A stretch of DNA of 64,000 bases. It comes from Bacteroidota bacterium. GTDB lineage: Bacteria; Bacteroidota; Bacteroidia; B-17B0; Aurantibacillaceae. A program made the translations under genes and the position numbers. Where the stretch lies: NCBI GenBank assembly GCA_016711805.1, contig JADJSH010000003.1, positions 62,001 through 126,000 on the forward strand, given 5' to 3'. Positions within the stretch are counted from its first letter, which is position 1; each line of letters starts with the position of its first letter. This document shows, piece after piece, positions 47,412 through 55,044 of this stretch. Under the pieces are notes generated by a model. That model searched no databases and was not told the DNA's origin. It saw nothing but the letters and a program-made list of their open reading frames with translations.

Positions 47412-48989
47412 ATGATTATCATTGGCACACGCGGTAGCGATTTAGCACTTTGGCAAGCTAATTTCACAAAAGATTTATTAGAAAAACAAGGTCACGAAGT
47501 GGAGATTAAAATCATCGAAACAAAAGGTGATACTTCTCAACAATGGAATACTAGTTTTGATAAGTTAGAAGGAAAAGGCTTTTTCACAAAAGAATTAGAA
47601 GAAGCCTTACTAAATAAAACCATTGATGTAGCGGTTCACTCACACAAAGATTTACCAACCGAAAATCCGGATGGATTAATCATTGCCGGTGTATCTTCTC
47701 GCGAAAACCCTGCTGATTGGTTAATCATGAGAGATGAAGCGGAAGACACTACCAAAAAATTTAATTTAAAGCAAGGTGCAAAAGTTGGAACGTCTTCAGC
47801 TAGAAGAAAGTCACAATTATTATCATTTAGACCCGATGTAGAAATTTCGGATTTACGTGGTAATGTTCCAACACGTATTAATAAATTAAGAGAAGGTCAG
47901 TATGATGCTATCATATTAGCTGCTGCTGGTTTAGAGCGTTTAGAATTAGATTTGTCTGAATTTACCGTTGAACAATTAGAGACTTCTGAATTTGTTCCTG
48001 CTCCTGCACAAGGTGTTTTAGCATGGCAAATTCGTGAGGATGATTATAAATTAGGAGATGTATTTGATGCGGTTTGTGATTATGATGTGATGATTAACAT
48101 CAACATCGAACGCCGTGTATTAAATTTATTAGATGGCGGTTGCCAATTACCCTTAGGCGTATTTTGTGAGACAGAAATGAACGACTTAGATAGAAAATTA
48201 TTTAAGGTGTGGGTTTCTGCTTCTGATGCATGGAATACGCAAGTAAAACAATTGTATTACGAAACTACCAATACTGAAGAACTTCCAGAAAAAATAGTAG
48301 AACACTTACAACGCATTAGTTCCAAATCTGTTTTTATTTCTCGTGATGCTCATGAAAGCAATCATTTAAATAGATGGTTAGGAAATTTAGGATTTAATGT
48401 TGAGTGCAAAAGTTTAATTGATTTAAAAAAACTAACGATTAAGGAATTGCCTAAAAGCGATTGGTTATTTTTTAGCAGTAAACATGCGGTGGAGTTTTTC
48501 TTTATGCAAAAACCTGATATTGGAACAACAAAAATTGGTTGTATTGGAAAATCAACCTCTCAAGCCATTCGCGAATTAGGCTTGCGAGCTGATTTTATTG
48601 GACAAAGCACCGACACTAAATTAGTAGGTAAACAATTCTCGGCCAGAGTTGGTTTAGGAAAAGTGGTTTTTCCAGTGGCCCGCGAAAGTATGAGAACCAT
48701 TCAATGGCAGTTTCCTAAACAACAAAACTGTATTGATTTGCCAATTTATGCGGCTTTAAAAGTGCCTCATGAAGTTGCTGAAACAACCGATATATTAGTG
48801 TTTACAAGTCCAAGTAATGCGGAATCGTATTTAGAAAAAAATAAAATTCATCCACACCAAAAAGTAATTGCGATGGGTGAAGCCACAGAAAAATCATTAT
48901 TAAAAGCAAAAGTAAAAACCGAACAAATTCACAAACCGTATTCGTTTGATGATTTAGGTTTATACCGAGCGATCTTACACACACTATAA
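47412..48989 (+). CDS. hemC: Fused porphobilinogen deaminase / uroporphyrinogen-III synthase (HemC-HemD)
   Basis: 525 residues. Residues 1 to ~300 are HemC: GTRGSDLALWQ, HSHKDLPTE, GTSSARRKSQL, SDLRGNVPTR, and the cofactor-binding Cys244 in LLDGGCQLPLG. Residues ~305-525 are a HemD domain (VFISRDAHESNHL, SDWLFFSSKHAVEFF, KIGCIGKSTSQAI, DILVFTSPSNAESY), which cyclises hydroxymethylbilane to uroporphyrinogen III. The fusion makes two successive steps of heme synthesis on one chain. The next gene overlaps its stop by one base. Confidence 0.95.
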   Translation: MIIIGTRGSDLALWQANFTKDLLEKQGHEVEIKIIETKGDTSQQWNTSFDKLEGKGFFTKELEEALLNKTIDVAVHSHKDLPTENPDGLIIAGVSSRENPADWLIMRDEAEDTTKKFNLKQGAKVGTSSARRKSQLLSFRPDVEISDLRGNVPTRINKLREGQYDAIILAAAGLERLELDLSEFTVEQLETSEFVPAPAQGVLAWQIREDDYKLGDVFDAVCDYDVMININIERRVLNLLDGGCQLPLGVFCETEMNDLDRKLFKVWVSASDAWNTQVKQLYYETTNTEELPEKIVEHLQRISSKSVFISRDAHESNHLNRWLGNLGFNVECKSLIDLKKLTIKELPKSDWLFFSSKHAVEFFFMQKPDIGTTKIGCIGKSTSQAIRELGLRADFIGQSTDTKLVGKQFSARVGLGKVVFPVARESMRTIQWQFPKQQNCIDLPIYAALKVPHEVAETTDILVFTSPSNAESYLEKNKIHPHQKVIAMGEATEKSLLKAKVKTEQIHKPYSFDDLGLYRAILHTL

Positions 48990-49669
48990 TGACCCCCTTT
49001 CAAAATCCAACCATATATATTGGCGATTTAAGAATAGATGAGCCAATAACTACACTAACTGATTTACTATTTATTGGTGTTTGTTTTTTTGCGTTTTTCA
49101 AAACCAAACATGTTGCTCACGAAAAAGCAGCAAATATTTATCGTTGGTTTTTTTTATTGACAGGCGCTTCAACTTTAGTAGCTGCTTTAGTGGGGCATGC
49201 TTTTTTATACCACTTTGGTGTTGAAGCTAAAATTTATGGTTGGGTAACCGGCATTTTTGGAACTTGCTTAGCACAATTTGGCGCTTTGTATCATACTCGC
49301 AAAACCATTGGAGAAACAATTTTCAAAACACTCTTAGTTATTTGTATTCTTGAAGTCATTACGTCCGTTCTACTAACCTTTGTAGTTTGGTCGTTTGTGG
49401 TTGTAGAAGTTCACTCCGCATTTGTATTAGTTTTAATGGTAACTATTTTAGAATCGATTCATTACAAAAAAACAAAGTCTGCTTTAAGCCTTAATATGAT
49501 TTATGGTGTTGGAATAGCTGTTATTGCTGTTCTTTGTCATGTATTAAAATTAGCGTATTCTGTATGGTTCAATCATGCCGATTTAAGTCATATCTTTATG
49601 GCGCTAAGTATGTATATGATGTATAGAGGCGTGGCACAATTTAAACCTGAAAAAGAATTGGAACGCTGA
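48989..49669 (+). CDS. Seven-helix membrane protein in the heme cluster (DUF6962-like)
   Basis: 226 residues with about seven predicted membrane helices and conserved-looking His residues (LVGHAFLYHFG, EVHSAFVLVLM, LCHVLKLAYS, NHADLSHIFM) that could bind heme or metal. It overlaps the hemCD stop by one base (TAATG), so it is translated with that gene. It resembles the family called DUF6962, without known function. A role in heme handling is inferred from position only. Confidence 0.7.
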   Translation: MTPFQNPTIYIGDLRIDEPITTLTDLLFIGVCFFAFFKTKHVAHEKAANIYRWFFLLTGASTLVAALVGHAFLYHFGVEAKIYGWVTGIFGTCLAQFGALYHTRKTIGETIFKTLLVICILEVITSVLLTFVVWSFVVVEVHSAFVLVLMVTILESIHYKKTKSALSLNMIYGVGIAVIAVLCHVLKLAYSVWFNHADLSHIFMALSMYMMYRGVAQFKPEKELER

Positions 49670-49681
49670 TTAAACAGATTT

Positions 49682-49776
49682 ACACGGATTTATTTAAAAA
49701 AATTAAATATAATAACACTCGTAAGAACATAGATAAACGAATCGGTGAAAATCCGCCCAATCCGTTTCATCCGTGT
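49682..49776. repeat. Intergenic periodic inverted repeat (upstream of hemB)
   Basis: Arms ACACGGAT (49682-49689) and ATCCGTGT (49769-49776) are perfect inverted copies; between them the word ATCCG/CGGAT recurs (GATTTACACGGATTT on the left; AATCCGCCCAATCCGTTTCATCCG on the right, given here in parts AAAATCCGCCC and AATCCGTTTCATCCG). Same architecture as the elements near 47.3 and 57.9 kb but a different word. Confidence 0.65.
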
Positions 49777-49799
49777 TCCTATTATTCAAAACATCAACC

Positions 49800-50774
49800 A
49801 TGATAACACATCGCCCACGCAGAAACCGCAAATCAGAAGCTATCCGTAACTTGATTCAAGAAAATCATGTAACTGTAAATGATTTTATTTTTCCATTATT
49901 TTTGATTGATGGAAAAAACAATAAATCCGAAGTAAAATCGATGCCTGGGATTTTTCGTTTAAGTCCTGATTTAATGTTAAAGGAAATTGAACAGTGTTTG
50001 AAGTTAGGAATCACCACCTTTGATGTATTCCCAAGCTTAACAGATAAATACAAAGATAAATTCGCTACCGAAAGCACTAACAAAAACGGATTGTATTTAA
50101 AAACACTAGCTCAAATTAAAAAGAAGTTTCCTGAAGCTTGTATTATGACAGATGTTGCCATGGATCCATATAGCAGCGACGGACATGATGGTTTAGTGGA
50201 AGATGGAAAAATAGTAAACGATAAAACATTAGATATTTTGGCAAAAATGGCTATTGCACAAGCTGATTGTGGGATTGATATTATTGGGCCAAGTGATATG
50301 ATGGACGGACGCGTTGGATTTATTCGTGACGCCTTAGATGATGCTGGCCATCAAGATGTATCTATCATGAGTTACACGGCTAAATATGCGAGTGCCTTTT
50401 ACGGACCTTTTAGAGATGCCTTAGATAGCGCGCCAAAATTTGGTGACAAAAAAACCTATCAAATGAATCCTGCTAATAGCAAGGAAGCCTTAATTGAAGC
50501 ACAATTAGATTTAGAAGAAGGGGCAGACTTTTTAATGGTAAAACCTGCTCTATCTTATTTAGATATCATTAAAGACCTCAACACTAATTTTGATTTACCA
50601 ATTGCGGCCTATAACGTCAGTGGCGAATATGCCATGGTAAAAGCGGCGGCTGCTAAAGGATGGATTGATGGCGACAGAGTACGTGACGAAATTTTATTAA
50701 GCATGAAACGTGCTGGTGCATCAATTATCTTAACCTACTTTGCAAAAGAGTGGGCATTGAAGTATAAAAAATAA
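49800..50774 (+). CDS. hemB: Delta-aminolevulinic acid dehydratase (porphobilinogen synthase)
   Basis: About 324 residues from the ATG at 49800; a GTG nine codons upstream is open but the family starts with THRPRRNRKSEAIR. HemB joins two 5-aminolevulinate molecules to porphobilinogen. The active-site lysines lie in MSYTAKYAS and MVKPALSYLDII. The metal region is DVAMDPYSSDGHDG with Asp/Ser instead of the Cys cluster, so it is the magnesium-dependent, zinc-independent type. Its last 29 codons plus stop are repeated at 51650-51739. Confidence 0.96.
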   Translation: MITHRPRRNRKSEAIRNLIQENHVTVNDFIFPLFLIDGKNNKSEVKSMPGIFRLSPDLMLKEIEQCLKLGITTFDVFPSLTDKYKDKFATESTNKNGLYLKTLAQIKKKFPEACIMTDVAMDPYSSDGHDGLVEDGKIVNDKTLDILAKMAIAQADCGIDIIGPSDMMDGRVGFIRDALDDAGHQDVSIMSYTAKYASAFYGPFRDALDSAPKFGDKKTYQMNPANSKEALIEAQLDLEEGADFLMVKPALSYLDIIKDLNTNFDLPIAAYNVSGEYAMVKAAAAKGWIDGDRVRDEILLSMKRAGASIILTYFAKEWALKYKK

Positions 50775-50799
50775 AATATTTACTATCTTAGCATAAGAA

Positions 50800-51564
50800 A
50801 TGCTAAGAACATTGAAATATTTATTTGGTCTTTTTTCTGTTGTTTTAACATCATGCGCAACTCATGCTTTGTATGTTCCCAATCTTGTGAACACACCAAA
50901 CTTTGATAGTACTAACAAATATCAAATTAATGCTGCCTTAGGAATTAAACATTTTGAACTTCAAGCTGCAGTTAGTCCTTTAAAATCTATTGGGATTTTG
51001 CATAATATCTACTATTCTGATAAGGGAAGAAACGTAGATATAGCATTTGGATATTTTAAAAACAATTTTCTATTCAGAAATTTTAGTTTTGATGTTTTTG
51101 CCGGATATGGTATGGGAGAAAGAAAGTATTGGGATAAGACTAAACATTTAGAAGATGAACATTATATGGGATTTACAATTGATAATTCATTTAAGAAATA
51201 TTATTCTCAAGTTAGTTTATATCAACATTTTAAAAAAGGACATCAATTATCTTTTACATTTAGAGTAAACCAAATCAATTATAATTGGTTTAATTATACT
51301 GTAGATTACTCTTCTGCCAATAGTACTTCTTCTGCATTTAATAGAAAGGATGCTTATAAAAATGACAATTTAACCGTTGCTTGTTTTGATTACATGCTCA
51401 CATATAAATACAGGTATAGAATGGTCGGTATCTTTATTCAGCCTGGAATTTATATAAATAATGGCCCGAAAGATGTATTAAAAGATTTACACTTTAGTTA
51501 TCCTCAACAGTTTGTTTTAAATACAGGTTTCAATCTATACTTAGGAAAAAGAAATAAAAATTAA
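50800..51564 (+). CDS. Orphan lipoprotein-like beta-rich outer-membrane protein
   Basis: 254 residues with a lipoprotein-like signal (YLFGLFSVVLTSC, lipid Cys near residue 19), then alternating aromatic beta strands (NFSFDVFAGYGMGERKYW, SQVSLYQHFKKGHQLSFTF, FVLNTGFNLYLGKR) like a small outer-membrane barrel. No family recognised. It lies exactly between hemB and a second diverged hemB 3' end, so it appears to have been brought in, or left, by recombination. Codon use is A/T-rich like the neighbours but the protein is richer in Asn, Lys, Tyr and Phe. Confidence 0.75.
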   Translation: MLRTLKYLFGLFSVVLTSCATHALYVPNLVNTPNFDSTNKYQINAALGIKHFELQAAVSPLKSIGILHNIYYSDKGRNVDIAFGYFKNNFLFRNFSFDVFAGYGMGERKYWDKTKHLEDEHYMGFTIDNSFKKYYSQVSLYQHFKKGHQLSFTFRVNQINYNWFNYTVDYSSANSTSSAFNRKDAYKNDNLTVACFDYMLTYKYRYRMVGIFIQPGIYINNGPKDVLKDLHFSYPQQFVLNTGFNLYLGKRNKN

Positions 51565-51598
51565 CATTTCACCTAATAGTAATTTTGATTGAACAATT

Positions 51599-51739
51599 GG
51601 AGCTCTTAAAGTAAGTGCCAAAGATTTGATTAATGAATACAAAGCGCTTGATGAAATTTTATTAAGCATGAAACGTGCTGGTGCTTCTATCATTTTAACC
51701 TACTTTGCAAAAGAGTGGGCTTTAAAATACAAAAAGTAA
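51599..51739 (+). pseudogene. Diverged hemB 3'-end remnant
   Basis: 51650-51739 encodes the same last 29 residues and stop as hemB (DEILLSMKRAGASIILTYF then AKEWALKYKK), with 10 base differences in 90, all at third positions. The frame is open upstream to 51593, and SAKDLINEYKALDE aligns without gaps, more weakly, to the preceding HemB segment AAKGWIDGDRVRDE. No start codon or upstream HemB domains exist, so it is not a functional gene. Confidence 0.88.
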
Positions 51740-51791
51740 TTTCTTGTTCAATTGTTAAAATATGTCATGTTTGTTTTAGTTGTATTTATTT

Positions 51792-51807
51792 ATCGTAATA
51801 TTGCAAT
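51792..51807. promoter_or_regulatory. Candidate ArsR operator
   Basis: ATCGTAATATTGCAAT is a 12/16 palindrome centred on AATATT, 17 bp before the arsR start. A TTTG at 51770-51773 and the -7-like TAATATTG (51796-51803) place it over the promoter, where an ArsR dimer would block RNA polymerase. Confidence 0.45.
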
Positions 51808-51823
51808 ATAATAATATATTAAA

Positions 51824-52156
51824 ATGGGACTTACCAAAACCGAACATTTCACGGATAAACAAAATGCCATTGCCACGATGGCAAAAGCATTAGGTCATCC
51901 TGCGAGAATTGCCATACTTGAATATTTACTAAAAGTGGATACTTGTATTTGTGGTGATATTGTAAATGAATTACCATTAGCGCAACCTACAATTTCCCAG
52001 CACTTAAAGGAATTAAAAAGTGCGGGACTCATAAAAGGAAGTATCGAGGGAACTTCTATCTGCTATTGCATTGATGAAAAAGGATTAGAAAAAATGCAAA
52101 ATTATTTCGCTACTATCTCCCTAAAACTGAATAAGAAAAATAATAAATGTTGCTAA
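51824..52156 (+). CDS. arsR: ArsR/SmtB-family metalloregulator
   Basis: 110 residues with a winged helix-turn-helix: ALGHPARIAILEYLL, then the metal-sensing segment DTCICGDIV at helix 3 (two Cys, as in arsenic sensors CxCxD), then LPLAQPTISQHLKELKSAGL. In this family As(III) or Sb(III) binding releases DNA. The C-terminus ends KKNNKCC with a vicinal Cys pair that could add a metal site. First gene of the ars operon, with a palindromic candidate operator upstream. Confidence 0.93.
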   Translation: MGLTKTEHFTDKQNAIATMAKALGHPARIAILEYLLKVDTCICGDIVNELPLAQPTISQHLKELKSAGLIKGSIEGTSICYCIDEKGLEKMQNYFATISLKLNKKNNKCC

Positions 52157-52171
52157 CCTAAAACTAAAGCC

Positions 52172-52645
52172 ATGAACCTATCAGACATTAAAAAACATTT
52201 AAGCACTGTAACTGCTGTCAATTTTCAATTGCCAAACGGAACGATTGTTCCTCCTCACTTCCATGTAACAGAAGTTGGGCAAATCAACAAAAAATTTATT
52301 GATTGTGGCGGCGTTGTTCGCAACGAAAAAACGGTTAATTTTCAATTGTGGGAAGCAGGAGATTTTGATCACCGTTTAGCGCCTCAAAAATTATTAAACA
52401 TCATTGCACTTTCCGAAAAAACACTAGATATTGAAGATGCTGAAATAGAAGTAGAATATCAAAGCAATACCATTGGCAAATACCATTTGGATTTTGATGG
52501 AACTAATTTCTTATTAGTAGCTACTCAAACCAATTGTTTAGCTCAAGATAAATGCGGTATTCCTCCCGAAAAATTAAAAATCAATTTGGTGGATTTATCA
52601 AATAACGAACAAGGTTGCTGCACACCTGGAGGAAAATGTTGTTAA
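52172..52645 (+). CDS. DUF6428-like protein of the ars operon
   Basis: 157 residues, soluble, starting NLSDIKKHLSTVTAVNFQLP and containing PPHFHVTEVGQI, a His-containing motif. The C-terminus is GCCTPGGKCC, two vicinal Cys pairs. Similar small proteins (DUF6428) sit between arsR and arsC in Bacteroidota. The Cys pairs resemble metallochaperone-like arsenite-binding sites, so it may hand arsenite to the pump or regulator; that is inference. Placed 15 bp after arsR. Confidence 0.75.
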   Translation: MNLSDIKKHLSTVTAVNFQLPNGTIVPPHFHVTEVGQINKKFIDCGGVVRNEKTVNFQLWEAGDFDHRLAPQKLLNIIALSEKTLDIEDAEIEVEYQSNTIGKYHLDFDGTNFLLVATQTNCLAQDKCGIPPEKLKINLVDLSNNEQGCCTPGGKCC

Positions 52646-52664
52646 TCTTTTATTAAAATAGTTT

Positions 52665-53279
52665 ATGCTTCAACCAATTAAACAGTACTGTGATAAACTC
52701 ATTGCTGACTTTGCTGCCATTCCTAAAGAACGACAAGAGCTTTTAGAAGAAATATCTAATTATGTTTCTTCCAAAAAAGAAAGTCATCAAGCTATTCAAT
52801 TAGTTTATATCTGCACACATAATTCTCGTCGCAGTCATTTCGGACAAATATGGGCCCAAGTAGCGGCTAATTATTTTAATGTAAAAAACGTCACTACTTT
52901 TTCTGGCGGCACAGAAGCTACCGCTTTTAATAGTAACGCCATTAATGCTATTAAACGCGTTGGTTTTGATGTAAAACCTCTGGATGAAACAATAAATAAA
53001 AGGTATCATGTTGTATATGACAAAACAGAAAATCCTATCATCTGTTTTTCGAAAGTATATGACGATGCTCAAAACCCTCAAACTAACTTTGCAGCGATCA
53101 TGACTTGTAGTGATGCGGAAGAAAATTGTCCTTTTATTCCAGGTGTTGAATTAAGAATAGGAACCACTTACGACGATCCAAAAGCATTTGATAACACGCC
53201 TTTACAGGATGCAAAATACGACGAGCGTTGTAAGCAAATTGCCTTAGAAACCTTATATGTTTTTTCAAAAGTAAAATAA
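52665..53279 (+). CDS. arsC: Arsenate reductase, thioredoxin-coupled LMW-phosphatase type
   Basis: 204 residues. The P-loop is CTHNSRR (Cys50, Arg56; CX5R). The redox relay cysteines are in TCSDAEENCPF (Cys148 and Cys155, CX6C), as in S. aureus ArsC. The family reduces arsenate to arsenite using thioredoxin. It is longer than the ~130-residue S. aureus enzyme because of an N-terminal helical extension (~45 residues), usual in Bacteroidota homologues. Fits directly upstream of the ACR3 exporter. Confidence 0.92.
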   Translation: MLQPIKQYCDKLIADFAAIPKERQELLEEISNYVSSKKESHQAIQLVYICTHNSRRSHFGQIWAQVAANYFNVKNVTTFSGGTEATAFNSNAINAIKRVGFDVKPLDETINKRYHVVYDKTENPIICFSKVYDDAQNPQTNFAAIMTCSDAEENCPFIPGVELRIGTTYDDPKAFDNTPLQDAKYDERCKQIALETLYVFSKVK

Positions 53280-53285
53280 AATTAT

Positions 53286-54362
53286 ATGTCGAGTACAAAC
53301 TGCGCACCAGCCGCTAACCGAAAAAAATTAAGCTTTTTAGATAGTTATTTAACTGTGTGGATTTTTTCTGCTATGATCATTGGCGTAGCCATTGGTTATT
53401 TTGTTCCTTCTACTGCCACCTTCATCAATTCCATGTCGAGCGGAACAACCAATATTCCTTTAGCCATTGGTTTGATTTTAATGATGTATCCACCTTTAGC
53501 CAAAGTACGATACGAAAAAATTCCACAGATATTTAAAAACATAAAGTTAGTACTCATGTCATTAGTGATTACGTGGGTTATTGCTCCGTTCTTTATGTTT
53601 ATTCTTTCCTATATTTTCTTAAAAGATTATCCTGAATACATGACAGGCTTAATTTTAATTGGTATTGCTCCGTGCATTGCCATGGTTATTGTTTGGAATG
53701 AATTAGCAGATGGCAATCGCGAATACATTGCTGGTTTAGTTGGTATTAATAGTATTATGCAAGTCTTGCTTTTTTCAGCATACTCTTACTTCTACTTAAC
53801 TAAAATGCCTGCCTTATTTGGAATGAAAGGATTAGACATTGCCATCACCATGTCTCAAATAGCGGAAAGTGTCTTTATTTATTTAGGTATTCCTTTCTTG
53901 GCAGGAATTATAAGCAGGTATGCTTTAATCAAATTAAAAGGCGAAGAATGGTATCAGCAAAAATACATTCCATTCATTTCTCCTATCACCTTAGTGGCTT
54001 TACTATTTACCATTATTGTGATGTTTACTTTAAAAGGAGAGTTAATCGTTCAAATCCCATTAGATGTTATTCGTATTGCTATCCCTTTAGTGATATACTT
54101 TGCCGTGATGTTTGTGATTACATTTTTTATCGCTAAGAAATTAGGGGCTGATTATTCAACGAATGCGGCTTTATCCTTTACTGCTACAGGAAATAATTTT
54201 GAATTAGCCATTGCGGTGGCTATTGGTGTTTTTGGTATCAATAGCGGACAAGCCTTTGCTGGTGTTATTGGTCCTTTAGTAGAAGTTCCTGCATTAATTG
54301 CCTTAGTGAAACTCGCTTTTTGGTTTAGAAAAAAGTATTATCCAACAACTATTAAAAATTAA
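53286..54362 (+). CDS. acr3: ACR3-type arsenite efflux permease
   Basis: 358 residues with about ten membrane helices. Family marks: [20 protein letters not shown] at the start, the conserved Cys helix [18 protein letters not shown], and [20 protein letters not shown] followed by [16 protein letters not shown]3 exports arsenite driven by the proton gradient. It starts 6 bp after the arsC stop, so it shares the ars transcript. Confidence 0.95.
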   Translation: MSSTNCAPAANRKKLSFLDSYLTVWIFSAMIIGVAIGYFVPSTATFINSMSSGTTNIPLAIGLILMMYPPLAKVRYEKIPQIFKNIKLVLMSLVITWVIAPFFMFILSYIFLKDYPEYMTGLILIGIAPCIAMVIVWNELADGNREYIAGLVGINSIMQVLLFSAYSYFYLTKMPALFGMKGLDIAITMSQIAESVFIYLGIPFLAGIISRYALIKLKGEEWYQQKYIPFISPITLVALLFTIIVMFTLKGELIVQIPLDVIRIAIPLVIYFAVMFVITFFIAKKLGADYSTNAALSFTATGNNFELAIAVAIGVFGINSGQAFAGVIGPLVEVPALIALVKLAFWFRKKYYPTTIKN

Positions 54363-54452
54363 TTATGAAATAGCCGTGTTTGCCGAAACATAAACATTAA
54401 TAAAGATAAACTGGCTATAGCATAAGGCAATAAAAAATTATAATATCTACTT

Positions 54453-54983
54453 ATGAAATCAAAAAAATCAATTTGGACAAGCATTACAGGAGGTTTAACC
54501 TCAGCTGCGCCTATTTTATTATCGTGCTGCAAAAGTGGCGCTTGTGTTGGCGTATGCGCTAGTCCCATTGCTTCCCTATTTGGAGTATCCTCTGCAACTA
54601 TTGCAAGTTCTCCATTAGTAAGTGCTTTAGAACCATTATTAATTGCTATTAGTGCGGTTTCATTTACGGTTTCTTATTACTCACTTTATGTCTTACCAAA
54701 ATCAAATTGTAATACAGGCAATTCATGTGATTGTGGACCAACCGACAAAGAAAAGCGTAAAACAAAAATAAACAAAGCGGTATTTTGGATTGGATTAATA
54801 TTAAGTATTGGTTTTTTAAGTTATTTTGAAGTCACTAAATACCAGGCCGCAAAACAAGCTGAAGCATCCGCAACTGAATGTACAACCAGTGAATGCGCGC
54901 CTGGAGAATGCTCAACAGAAACAGAGGAAACAACTGCTGCATGCGACTCAACCAGTTGTGATGGAAAAACCTGTGGTGAATAG
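54453..54983 (+). CDS. MerT-like Cys-rich membrane protein of the ars operon
   Basis: 176 residues. The N-terminal half resembles MerT: SITGGLTSAAPILLSCCKSGACVG puts a vicinal Cys pair in the first helix and more Cys after it (key residues CC and C), with helices at about 40-55 and 58-78, and another near 108-125. The cytoplasmic or periplasmic tail is very Cys-rich (TECTTSECAPGECS, CDSTSCDGKTCGE), about eight Cys spaced 5-7 apart. Most likely takes part in metal or arsenite uptake, sensing or trafficking. It follows acr3 by 90 bp. Confidence 0.7.
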   Translation: MKSKKSIWTSITGGLTSAAPILLSCCKSGACVGVCASPIASLFGVSSATIASSPLVSALEPLLIAISAVSFTVSYYSLYVLPKSNCNTGNSCDCGPTDKEKRKTKINKAVFWIGLILSIGFLSYFEVTKYQAAKQAEASATECTTSECAPGECSTETEETTAACDSTSCDGKTCGE

Positions 54984-55023
54984 ATTCTAATATTCAAAAT
55001 TCTTACATATAATATCATACTCG

Positions 55024-55031
55024 TATATTTG
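55024..55031 (+). promoter_or_regulatory. Candidate -7 element
   Basis: TATATTTG matches TAnnTTTG 13 bp before the start of the peptidase gene at 55045. No -33 TTG at normal spacing. Confidence 0.3.
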
Positions 55032-55044
55032 TATATATTCAAAT

